Origin: Cololabis saira
Taxonomy: Eukaryota > Chordata > Actinopteri > Beloniformes > Belonidae
NCBI RefSeq assembly: GCF_033807715.1
Contig: NC_084590.1
Span: forward strand, 36,049,505 to 36,113,504
Reading direction: 5' to 3'
Length of the DNA stretch: 64,000 bases
Shown: positions 37,858 to 50,800 of the stretch, piece after piece
Numbering within the stretch: position 1 is the stretch's first letter
Layout: each line of letters opens with the position of its first letter
Position numbers and translations under genes: made by a program
Notes under the pieces: model-generated
What the model saw: the letters and a program-made list of their open reading frames with translations, nothing else
The model's database searches: none
Told to the model about the DNA's origin: nothing

Positions 37858-40800
37858 GTGAGATCCAGTTTTTACTTTAATGTGCGGGAAGTCTCCTCTG
37901 ATTTATTTTTATTTCTTAACCTCAAGCACCGACCCTAATCCATTAAATGGTTAACCTGAACCCCAACCACCAACCATTCACTGCTAGAATCTCTCTTAGA
38001 TGAGGTCACGGGAATGCTCAAAAAGACATACTAACCTACACGAAATCCCCACACTCTGTCTGTCATTGCTGTACAGCCGTGAATACTTGGTGGGCAGCGT
38101 GCTCCAGCTGCTCCAGCTGTTGGCAGCACCCTAATTCATTCACTCTGACTCAACTTTTTATGGTCCGCTGTTTAACAAGAGCAGGTAGGAAGTTTAATTA
38201 AAGGCCTGAACAGGAAAACTAGATGTAAAACACATATTTAAATGTTGTATTTCAGTGTTGCAAGAGACTAACGCATAACAAAATGGGGTTTACAGTATGT
38301 GTACATTTTTCAAAGCTCACTATTTTCTGGAGGTGGCGGTGGGGTTAAGGTGTTTGAGAAAGAGCTGTTCATTCTGTGGAAACTGCTCAGCTAAATAATT
38401 TTATCACATCCACTGCAAGTCCCTGTGCCTCCATGTTGTCATCTTGTTCTAAGCCAGTTTGGACAATAAAACTATATAAACGCTTTAGTCTAGTTTGGAT
38501 TTCATGTGGACGACTGCCCATGAGCACTGCTGTTTGCTTTGCTGACTCTGCCCATTGCTCATGAGGAGGCACAGAATTCACAACAGGATGATGCAACACT
38601 TTTAAAAATTGCTTTTCTCATCAATTTCTTCTGTTTTCCAATAAAACTAACTACTTCGCTACTTTTTCACTGCTCAAGTTTTCAAATAATACTTGGCACT
38701 TCCTATAAACCAGGGTACAGGACAAAAGGCAATGATGATGGCAAAGTGTCAAACTTGTCACATTCAAACATACAGCTTAGGGGCAGCTTAAAAAAAAGTA
38801 AACCAGAACATAAAGAGTACATTAAAATGTAGTATTTCACATCTTTGGTCACACACTCCACAGTGGAAATATTACTCTGACATATCAGTCAACGTTTGGC
38901 TGAAACATTAGCAGCACTCTTTTCCTCTTGTTTGACTTGATGCAACCATAATTATGGTTATCCATGATTATCATCGTCTGTCCTTGTCTCAGTCGCTTCA
39001 TCTAAATCTTATTTATGACTCAATCTTATTTCTGCACTTACTGGAAGAGTTATAAAGAGCATTTTTCTTCTTCTTCTTTTTTTTTTGCATTTCTGTCCCG
39101 AGCTGCAGGCCCCCTCCTCCCCTGTTGATCATCATCTTTTGAATAATAAAAGTTTTGTTGGTAATATGAGTTAGGAGGACGGCAGCAGTACGGCTGCTAA
39201 CGGTGAGGCGAAGTGATAGAGAGTCTTATTAAAGGCAGAAGGAATATTACCACGATTAACGACTCTTCTGAACTAGATGTAGATGCAGAGATTAACATGT
39301 GCTGATAGCGAGCCCTTCTCTCTGATAAAAAGAAAGCAGGCCTAATTTATAATGTTTTTTATGTACTGTTCCTTTCCCGTGTGTGCGCGTGCGCGCGTTT
39401 ACCAGATCGTGAGTAGTTACAAATGTGGCAAATCCATTCATCTCCAGTAGCCGCAGTTCAGAGAGTAAAAAGGCAGTAAGAAGTTCGCTATAGACTGGTT
39501 GAACAATTCAGGACCCCGCGCCTTTCACTCTTGATGAAAGGCCTGACTTGAGTGGTGGCAGTGTAGCCCGCAGCATAAAGATGGAGTGCACTTTTGCGAT
39601 CAGAACAACAATGAAAACCCACGCCAGCGCCGTGCAGACATGTCACTCCTTCCTAATGAAGCCCTAGACTACTGCACTCGCATAAAAACGCCATTATAAA
39701 TCAGCCAAACAAGGTTTTATTTATTACCCCACCCCTTTTTCACTTAAGCTGCAGCAAATGCATCTCTGGAGCAGGACCGGAACAATAAAAGCACCTTGAA
39801 ATAGAAAAAGTGTGAAAGCGGCAGGAAAGCATTACTGGAAGTACTCATTTGCTTGAGAGGCTGAGCATTTTATATTAATTAAAACCATTTTTGTCCATGT
39901 GTGTTCAGGGCATGCTTTTCCGAAATGTGCATAGATGGAATATGTACCTGTTGGGAAGAGTAATTTCTAACCACATTAGTGTTTGAAACTATCTTATCTA
40001 GATTTAAAAAGAAAAGTTCAGCTTTTATGGTCCCAGGTAATCTCCTAACTTCTCTCTTGTCTTAAATGACATTTTTATGTAATTATTTTCTGATTATGAT
40101 CAAGAAACCATGATATTGCCAAAGATGTACATGAATAATCCTCCTAATTGGAAAATATTGAACTGCCGGCATGCTGATTGGGTGTTGACCATGAAGAATG
40201 TTACACCTGCTTAACATCAGAACGCCACCGTTTCCATTGTGAGCTCAGGAGCATGACATTAGCATTTAGCCCGAGCAAAGCCGTGGCAGTAATCTCTTGT
40301 TTTTGCTTCCCATGCCCACCCCCCCAGGCCTGGAGTTTCCCTGGGGGCCAAAGCCGTTCGCAGAGGTGGTGGGAGGGCCTCTGCTCAGGAACAACAGGCA
40401 GACAGCAGACAGCAGCTCTTTGGAAGGACACTACGTGGGAGTGTATTTCTCTGCACACTGGGTGAGTGTAGAGAGAGAGAGGACAAAGAAGCTTCCCGAC
40501 TCTGGAAACACCGAGATACCAAAACGAGGAAGGAGTCGATCAGAGCAGGAGGGGGGGAAAAGTACGATAAAACGGAGGAGCAGGAAGTTGGAGGCGACTC
40601 CCTTGCGTTTGCCTGTTTACCTCAGCGGCGATAAACCGTCTTTTGTGTACACCACCCATGGTGCAGCCACACCCCAATAACGTCCAGCTTGGGTGTCTCT
40701 CTGATATCTGGTAGAGGTCATGACTCGGTGTCAGTTAAATCATGATCAGCTAAATCATCAGCGGATTGTTGCTGATGAGATGCAGCTCACAGGTCTCCGA

Positions 40801-43800
40801 GGCCAAGAACAGCAGCTGCCAGAGCCGCAGCTTCGCATACCGGCGACGCCTGAATGTGCTGGCTTCAACCCCTAAACACATTTAAAACTAGAAAAGGCCA
40901 AGTCACAAAAGCCATTAAGGGAGTTTATTTGCAGTGGTTTTACACCACATTCCTCCAGTGTGCCTGTGCAAATCTATCTTCTGTTGAAGTGATTTTACAA
41001 ACATATAATGGCAGCATTTTAGTATATTTCTCTTTTTCTTCTCTCACTGTTCTTGGATGTTAAAACGTGTGACTCCTATTCTGCTCGCAGTATTGGTCTT
41101 TCCAACCAAACATTTGCTGCTTCCATACAGCCTACACTTTTAAACTTTTACCATCTACAGTGCAGTATTAAGTGCCTCGAAGCAGCAGAAAAACAAGTAA
41201 AAGAATGATCTGTGCTTTGTTTCATGAGGTCATGAATACTCATGAGTCAGTTACAGAGCATGAAAGTCTTTTTCGGTATAAGAAGCTCCAATTACAGGGA
41301 AAATGGTGCCTCGTCATTAAAGCATGAAAGATATCATCAAATCGAGCAACAATAGCTTCATTTATGACAAAGTATATGTTTGAGAGAAGAAAGTGGAGCC
41401 ACTATGGTCGATATTTTTATAACATTAGGGAATCTGACAAATAGTTGCATGTGAAAGAGGCGCTTGTGGTCATGACACCAGTTCTACAAGCGGCAGATCT
41501 TCCATATTTGCATGTAAGAATGGTGTCATTGCTGCAATTAAAATGTTCGCTTCCTGCTCTGTTATTACACAGTTATTAATAATTCAGTTTGATTGCTTCT
41601 ATTCAGATCGACCAAGAAACATACATCATACCAGAATAGACTAGAAACACCTTCTAACAGTTTTACCAACCGCACTTTTTTTAAAGGAGTTACTGAAGCA
41701 CATTTTGTTGTTAAAAGAAAGCAAACGCAAATGAGAAAAAGAGGCTCTGACTTTTCAGGCAGGTCTGTTTTCCTTCCTGCAGCCGTGACACTGATGTCAT
41801 CCTGGAGCCAGCTGCAGCGCCGCTCCCTCCGCCTGGAAAGAGTGTGGCCTCTGCAGGCACACACGGCAGTCTTTCATCTAAATATTGTGTCAGGGTTGGT
41901 GGCTACTGTTTAGTTTAATGAATATAAAAGGATAGAGGGAGAATTACTGGTTTGTGGTAACAAAAAAAGTTTTGGCAAAATAACCCAAAGGCAATGGAAA
42001 TCACTGCAGCAACATTTCACGTTTGCGTGCTATGTATTCACTCAGATTCCATTATCATTTTGCTCACCATGGGTACAATACAAGAATCACATCAGAAAGG
42101 AGGTTCATACTACCAAGGGTGAGAACAGGTATGATTCAGAGAACTTTTTTTTACAGAGCCATGGTTGGCTGGAACTCTATACCAGTTTATATTTCTCATG
42201 CAGGTAGCAAAGATTGGTTTAAGTTTCAGTTAAAACAATATCTTTTAAAATTTAATGAATTATGATTTGTCATTTAGAAGGAACAAAGTGAAGGTTGAAT
42301 AAATTATAGATAGTGTAAACCCTATCATAATAAAGGTGAAAAGTGGTCAAATAATTCTAGATAAGGTCATTTCAGGCAGGTATTGGTTATGAAGGTGTTT
42401 TTATTTGATTTCATTTCTATGTATGTATGTCTGAGAATGATGGTGATTTAGTTATCCTCTGTGTTGATAGTGATTAAGGAGTTGTGTCTATTATTGTTTT
42501 GTCATGTATAGGGCTGTTCGATTAATCGATTTTAAATCGTAATCGCGATTATGTAATTAGAACGATGTTAAAACGTGAAACTCGTAAAACTTTTTTTTTT
42601 TTATTTACCTTGTCTGCACACATATTAATGATTGATACCATATTAATGATTGATGGAAATACCTCTCAATACCTGCGACAAGTGCCCCATGGGAGAGGCT
42701 CTTTACTGTAGGAGGGGGCGTTGTAACATGCCACCGGGCATCCCTCAAGCCAGATGCCGTAGACCGGCTCGTGTTCCTTGCAAAAAACTTGCAAATGTGA
42801 ACAGCAAATGTAATGACTGACATTACACACCTCTACCTCCTTCATGGGTTGCATTATTATTTAGCATGCAAAGACCCAGTTTAGTTTAATTAGAAAATGT
42901 CTTGTTTTATTTAATTGGAAATATAACTTACTGTATGTTTGCAAGTGCTGATTTGCTGATTTTTTTTTTTTCAGAGATAAAACTTTATATTTTATTATAT
43001 TTTTTAAAACTTTTTTTCAACTTATTTTACAGAGCTTTGCACTTTATTCATTCATTTTTGGTTTAATAAGAGCAAAGTTTGCACTTAAATCCCAATGGGG
43101 CAAATGTTCAATAAAAAAAACAGCATATTTGAAATCATTTCTTTGCCTTTTGTCAATTCACAAAATATTCGTAATCGAAAATCGGATTTTGAGAGAAAAA
43201 AATTGAGATTTTATTTTTGGGCAAAATCGAACAGCCCTAGTCATGTATAATGTATGTCTGTTATGTATTAAGTGTTAATTTGTGTGTTGTGTGTATGTCG
43301 GACCCCAGGAAGAATAGCTAATGCTGTGGCTAATGCTGATGGGGATCCTAAATAAAACAAACAAACAAAGAAACTAATTTCTCCTGTGCCTCTTCTGTGT
43401 TATAGTGTCCACCGTGCCGCAGTTTGACCCGGGTCTTGGTGGAGTCCTATCGAGCGGTCAAAGAGTTGGGTCATAAGTTTGAGATTGTGTTTGTCAGCGC
43501 TGACAGGTGACATCCAATTTACCAGGATTTTATGAAGTGAATGGCTACCACTGATGTAACTGAGTGAGCGTTCTCCGTTCAGGTGTTAATATGACGTTGC
43601 TGTTTGGTGCTAAACCTGTGCAGGTCAGAGGAGTCCTTTAAGCAGTACTTCAGCGAGATGCCGTGGTTGGCGGTGCCATATTCAGATGAGGCTCGGCGAT
43701 CACGACTCAACAGACTCTACGGAATACAAGGTACGTTACGGCTGCATTCTCACTTGTGATGCATCAGGTTTTAAACTAGAACTACAGTCTTTTTTTTTTT

Positions 43801-44757
43801 TTTTTTTTTTTTTCCACCGCTGCCAGGATTAGTTATGTCACAAACCTAAAAACCCGGGCAAACGGCAGCAGAGATTGCCCTCCAGCCTGAGGAATGTGAG
43901 CTGGTTATCCAATTTACTGCCTCTCTGGCTCAGGGAGCGAAGTGGCTTTTAGCTCAGTACCTCGCTCTTTCCTCCTGACTCCTTCCTCTGTACGTGTGGG
44001 TGAAGTTGGCCGGTGCTGGCTCTCCGTCTGTCCTGTAAAAGAATGTGAGGAATGCACAGAGGACAAGTCAGCACTGCACCCCCCCCTCCTCCTGTGCCCC
44101 CACCTCTGCAGACCTCAGTCCACATGCGCAGACTGGAGCACACTGACTCATGCTGGCTGATGGTATCTGTTTCTGATAAAGCTGTTAATAAGGCTTGAGG
44201 ACTGTAAGCATAAGCATGGAGCATGGAGGTGGACAAAGACTTGGACAAAATGTTCCCGTGAAAGCATTTCAGGTGAAACAGACAAAGCTAGAAAGGGGGT
44301 CAGTGACCAGAAACGCAAAAAAAAAAAAAAATCCACACAGCAAGTAAGTCTCGGTGGGAGAAGGAAACGCCTGCATCATAAAGTGATAATTGAAGGAAAT
44401 GACCCAAACTAACTCCCACACTCTCGCCCATTTCCTCCCCTCCCCTGTTTCTCTTCCACTCACATCATGCTCTCTTCGTCCGTCTCTTTCCAGGTATTCC
44501 CACGCTGATTCTGCTGGACGCGGAGGGTCGTGTGATCACGCGACAGGGCCGGGTGGAGGTGCTGAACGACCCGGAGTGCCGGCTCTTCCCCTGGCACCCC
44601 CGGCCCGTGCTGGAGCTCAGCGAGTCCAATGCCGTGCAGCTCCACGAGGGGCCCTGCCTCGTCCTGTTTGTCGGTGAGGAGGCAGGCACAGTGGGATGCA
44701 GCTTCATGTGGAGCATTTCTCTTTCCAGGATACCAGGGTGTTTGTTTATGTGTGTGT

Positions 44758-44847
<90 letters not shown>

Positions 44848-47800
44848 AAAGTTCCTGAGGTGTGTGGGGAAATATTGGTTCGAGATACTAAATACTACAT
44901 AATTAAACACTGATGACTGTTTATTTACATACTGATACGGAAAATCCTGAGGTATTTTGCTATAGGTTTTTAATCGGAGTCAAAACAGGAATACGGGGCG
45001 GAAGAGGAAGAACATGGGAAATTACAGCACAATGCTGAAAATGTGAATGTTTCTTGAAGTCGAACCACACTGCGAAACAACAGAGACCATCTGTGCGGTT
45101 TTCTTTCATCTCTGCACCAGTACTTGCTCCTCCTTTTCCTCTAGTTTCACTCATCTGTGTATTTCTTCCCCTCTCCCAGGTGTCTTTTTTCTTTTTCTTT
45201 TCTTTAAATATACTGTAACATCATTTTGTGTCTCTTCCGTGGGCCAATCAGACGCTGAGGAGGAGGGTGAGCTGGAGCCGGCCAAGGAGCTGATTCAGCC
45301 AATAGCCGAGAAGCTCATGGCCAAGTACAAAGACAAGGAGGAGGAGACACCGCTGCTGTTCTTTGTGGCCGGAGAGGTGAGATGGGCTTCTTAAAGGATG
45401 TAAATATGCTCTCTTTCTGCACATAAGTCTAATGATTTTAATAATAACTGAAGCTATGAACCAAAGTTCTTTTTTTAATTATTATGTTTTTACCACTCAT
45501 GGAAACAACCAGGTGCCAGTTTACACATTAAACATATGCATAAACAACTCCAGTTTCTACCAGCCACTAGACATATTCATGCAGGCCTTAATACTTAATA
45601 CAATAATTGTACATTTGTATCAAAATCAGAATAACGATGCCTCATCTAACCAGCACGGTCAGAATAGACTGAGCTCCCATTTCCCGACCCCTCGTCACTT
45701 AGTTGAAAATTCATTCAGGTGGAAAATATGAAACTTAATCTGATTGTCTCTCTCTGGTTGGAATAAATGTTTTATTTCTGTGCATGTTTAGAAGACATTA
45801 TACGGTTCTGTGAGTGACAGAAGGATGATAATCATCCCCCCTGGGGCGACATGTCGCCGTGTTAGCATGCAGTGTTTCACAAACGATCATTGTGTCGTTT
45901 TGCTTACTTTCAACTATTCCCACTCGTAGCTGCTTCTGACTTGAACACACCAGCTCCGGGTCTTTGGAGGGAGAGCGAACACTAATAATAGCATTGTTGG
46001 TGAGCTGCAAAACTCCTCTCGCACACCGCCTCGTTTAAAGACTGTAGCAGTAGCATGTACTGAGATTGGTATTCAATTAAACAAAACGGCAGATCTGACT
46101 TAACTGACTTGTTCTGTTTAAAAATTAAAAAAAAAATCTAATTTTCTTATCTTTCTGGCAGATTAGCAGTCGGAACAGTTTTAGACATATTGTAAATATA
46201 TAACTTATTCTATTTCATTTTCATGCCGAGAGTGAGATTGGAATCTCTAATTGGAGAGATTTTAATCAGAGAGAAATACTTGTCCATGCAACCACACGGA
46301 TGCAAATTTCCAGGTCATTTGCGGCTAAGTGCTCCACCGTGTTCACAACCTGCGTGCTGAGCGTGTCCGCTGCTTGTTGGTGAGCAGGTAGAGCGCAGAA
46401 AGCTGTCAGAACTGTTTTCTTTTTCGGAGGAAAAAGCTGCAAATGACAACGACAGTCACTTTGAAACGAGAGACTTTGTGACCCGATGTTTATGTGAATT
46501 ATTGTAAATACTTCAGTTGTATATTAAATGCTTTGTAAAATATAGTAAAACTGAAAAGTTGTGCAGAACTACTACTACTTCTAATAATAATAAAAATTGT
46601 TTAAAAAAAATAATTGTTGTAGAAACCAGTTCCAGCATTTAATGCTGCAAGCTCTGAGTGAAATAGCCCTCTCTTTTCCTAATTTCCTAATTATCCTTCC
46701 ATCTCCCGCTGCATCTGCACATCATCCCCGTGTGCGACAAACCACAAAGTCTTCAGAGCTTTTGAACGTTAGTTTGCAGCAGCAGGTGAGACGGTTAGCA
46801 GATGAGCTACCCCGTGCCTGCTCTCTACCCTCCAGCTCGCCTTCCTCCCAGTTCTCCCTCTCCGCCCGGCCGTCGGGGAGAATAGCTCTGGTTTCTTGTT
46901 TCGCTTCCCAAATAAAAAGACGGCTCAAGTTGCAGCTGTGGGGCTTGCACATGTGCTGACCGTCACCCGGGCAGCTCCACTCTGTCACTCGAGAAATGTC
47001 ACCTAAACAGAACCAGAAACTCTCAGGCTCTGGAAGGGAAGAGCTCCAATGCAAAGCCATATTTTAACCTCCATGTAACGCGGGTACCGTTTCCTCACTG
47101 TAGCTTAACTGGCCATGAACTCGCAAGCTTTTATTTCCAGATTGGGTTCACAGTTGGATGTCACTTCCCGTTTCAGGCGTTCGCTTGGACTTCCGGGCTC
47201 TGAGCCCGGACTCCTTCACCTTGGCCCGGGTTCGCCCCGGTAGTCGCGTGTTTCATTGCCAAACCAGCTGCTGGGTTTTCTGTGTCCATGAAACAGCAGT
47301 AATGCTGGCAGTCTCCCAGGGAGGCTAGGCCGTGCTGAATGAGAGAGGATCTTCTTACCCAGTAGAGAAAAGCACTTGCCACAAAGAAGTGAACAGATTT
47401 ATAATCAAAGAATTAAAGATCCCGGATTCTTTCATTTCTGCTCTGTATTTGCTATGGCATTACCCAGTCATGTGAGGATTAAACACTTGTTATTTAATTT
47501 ATTTATTTGTCCAGCTGCTGGTAATATTGCTTCTCCAAGCTTCATTATTAATATTCTTTATTTGGTTAAAAAGACCAAAACAGAGCAATAACAGAATGAG
47601 GCTTCCTGCTCTTGAACACTTCCAGAACGGTGTTGCAGCATATCTTATCTTGTTTTGTCACGTTCTCTTTCCGTTACTTCATCTGACGAGTTACCGTGAC
47701 AAAAACAAACATGTTTACGTGCGGAAACGGCTAATTGAGGTTTCCGAAGGCCGGCTAACCACCAGAGATAAGACCCCCAAATCCAGATGGGCTGAAGAGG

Positions 47801-50800
47801 TGACGTTGATCATGTAGAGCAGGAGCAGAACGGAGGGCAAAGAGAAGGAGGTTTAAGACCTTTCTTTCTGCAATGGGAGATGCCTAACAAATAAAATATA
47901 CAACCTTGGAGTGAATGTGAAGAGAGTGAGAATAACAGGAATGCAGTATTGTGTGGCTGGCTGAGATGCGGCTGCAGGAACATATTTTACGCTCGCCGCA
48001 GATTTGAGATAAAGCTGTTGGCTGAAGGAGGAGGGTTTGTGGTGCTTCCTAACGACAGACGGCGTAATCGTGTTATGGTGAAGGAGCGGATCCGTACCCT
48101 GGATACTGAATTGTGGGCTGCTAGTTTCCTGCCACGTTTTTCTCCTAAAAGACCACACAGTGTTACCGTGTTACCTGTAATAAGTCATGTTTCCAGCTAA
48201 AAGCAAAAGAAAATAGAATTTGAGACGTGGTGTTTCCATTGAACTGTATTCTATTTAAATAACTGCAACTGCGGGAAGTTCTCCTCAAAATAATGAAAGA
48301 AAAATCAAATTTCATTGTGAAGAAGATGATAGCCAGATGCCGAAGGCAGCGGATGATCATTCCAATGATTATTTAGAGGCAAAGCCTTTATATAATACAT
48401 TATGATTTAGTGTTACAGCACAACTATATCTTATTCATGAGGTCAAAAACAGCTGGAAACTACATTTTGATTAGGTTAGATTGACTGACAGCGTCACATC
48501 CAGCGCTGCCAGAGACGTGAAAATGCGCGAAAAGCGTTTCCATCACACTCTTGCGACAAACTGTATCATCAAATTGCTGAAAAACCACCTTGTGAAAGTA
48601 TAAAAAGGTTTTTCGGATATTTGAGAGGTTTTTTTTTTTTCAAATTAGAGCCATTTCCATCATAGGTTTTCTTATTTGATAAATATTGTTTTTGTGTAAA
48701 TCTAGCAATTCGCCAACAGTTTTTTCTTTCCTCTGTTAAATACTGGATCAAAATAATTTCCCTTTGGAGATTCATAAAGTGTTATTCAAGTCATTTTCAC
48801 CTCAGAGAGCGTTAGTTTTCTTTGAGGAATTACTATTATAGTTGCAGCTGAAACAATGTGGCATCTGTTTGGACTATTAGTCATATTTTTCATCCAGCAG
48901 GATGCTAAAATGATAATGGCTCATATCTCAAATATGTGCCTCATTTGGTTGCATGTTGATGTGTTTTGGATTTTAGCGTAAACGAAGAAGAATAGGCGTT
49001 TAGCAATACTGAAAAACGATTATTATCAAGCACCATCGCTGGGCTGAAATTTTACCTTGTTCAATACTTCAATACAAAATCTGTTCAATACAAAATCTGC
49101 AAAACTGGAGATTTCAGTGCAATTTACCACCTGTTTTAGCGTGACAACAGCTTGACATCCAAATGTCATTGTTGCTGGGAGCATTCATCTTTATCTTAAG
49201 GGGGAACGTCTGGGCTTTGTACATTTTCTTCACTCGTTTTCATCAGGTATTTGTCCAATCTTTGTCAGTGATGATGGTACAAGAGATAGATGGACGCCGG
49301 CCACGAGAAGGCTTTTTATCGCTATCAGCTGAGGTCTTTATCAGACCGTCATCATCTGTTAAATGCCACAGTGCATCAGTAATCGGAACAATCCTGACAC
49401 GGCCCAGCAGGTCCCACACAGTAAACGCACGCTGAGCCTTATCACAGCTGCGAGTGCGGGTGGCAGCAGAGAGGCTCTTTGTCCTTTTTTTGTTTTGGGC
49501 TGAGCTGCAGAGGGCGGAGGTAGATGGTGGGGGGGCGACTGTGGAACGGCCCCACCTCACGAGAAAGCAGTTTACACAAGCAGGGAAACCACACAAAAGA
49601 AGATGCATGAGTTCCTATGGAAGCAATGACTGACGACCGAGATTACATCTCATATCGGAGAGGCTGGAAAGGCCAAAGTGACAGATTGTGGCACGTCTCT
49701 CTTTGTGGTTTCTTTACACTGCGTGCCCAGATGATCTATAATCTACGCTTCGCGTGGTAGCAAGAGACCCTGAAAGGAAGGGCTTTTATTTGCAGTAGGA
49801 GAATAAAGCAGTTTTTCACTTGTAACAACATTGTCCTTAGTGACAGCTTACATCTGTGAGCTTTAAGTGGTCAATGTTTTGTGATTTGCAGCACAATAAA
49901 ACGGCCTTCACTCTAAATAAACTAGCTCCCTATAAGAAAATACCACACTGTGGCTCGTGTGTTCCATCTGTTAGCAGTTTTGCAAATCAGAGGTCACATA
50001 TTTCATCCTGCCACGCTAATCCTTTATAGGTAGGAGCACAGCGATGCTATTCAACAAAAAATTCTGCAAGCTGATTGTGTTATTTGATCTATTTAGGAAG
50101 AATAGCTGTGGATTTTCTGATTACGGAACAACAAAGAGCTGAGAGGAGGGGGTGGTTGAGCATTAAATGTAGCAGGAAATGCATCCAAAGTCACTCTATC
50201 ATTGGCTTTGTTTTCCCTAAACTCGAACTGGCACATAAATCAGTGACTAACAGCGTTAGCATCAGAGGCGCTGCTTCCTTCTGAAGTCCAGCTCTTTGTT
50301 GCAGTGCCACCACCTGGCCTTTTCTTGTAGCTTTAACTTTTGCAACTTAATCTTTTCCATATGAAACTGATCTTAAGTCTTTCGAGAGGCTCCCTCTTAG
50401 CCAACAAACTAAGCGGAGGGGAAATGGGGTCACGAGGATGAGGAAAATCTCTGCTTGCTGTTAGAGACATACGAAAAGAAAAATAATTGAGCACGTTTAT
50501 CCGCAGGGTCTCCTCCAGGATCTTTTATGCACACTCTTCATATTGACATTTTTTCTCTTGCACCTAAATGTTCGAGGACATAGTTCTCCTGATGAGTTCA
50601 TGTTCAAATAATATTAAAATATTACCCGTTCGCATTCAAGTGAACTGTTTTGACCCGAGAGAACGCAGCACATGAAATCCATTTAACTTAGAGAAGATAT
50701 GCAACAGGAAGAAAGGATCTTTGTGAAAGGCAGGAATGCCAGATGCAGAAGGTCTCGCAGCTGGAGCTGAAACCGAATTACGAAACTCTGTGATTTCTTA

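Larger units (their letters stand above)
42010..43370 (+). mobile_element. LINE 3' fragment split by hAT-like copy 1
   Basis: Left part 42010-42508: an 80-codon frame (from 42023) resembles the extreme C-terminus of non-LTR reverse transcriptases (RVRTGMIQRTFFYRAMVGWNSIP... FKFQLKQYLL). Right part 43248-43370: the typical 3' end GGACCCCAGGAAGAATAGCT, then GGGGATCCTAAATAAAACAAA. The interrupting element and its duplication account for the gap. The family is not assigned. The LINE is in the sense direction of nxn and ends about 35 bases before the exon 4 acceptor. Confidence 0.65.

Noticed and set aside
44532..44913. Frames rich in CVCV repeats on the + strand
   Set aside because: They read through the TG microsatellite after nxn exon 6; only 44494-44673 is coding, in another frame.
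49243..49608. 121-codon minus-strand frame in nxn intron 7
   Set aside because: Low-complexity arginine/serine content, no motif, and lies inside a well-defined intron.
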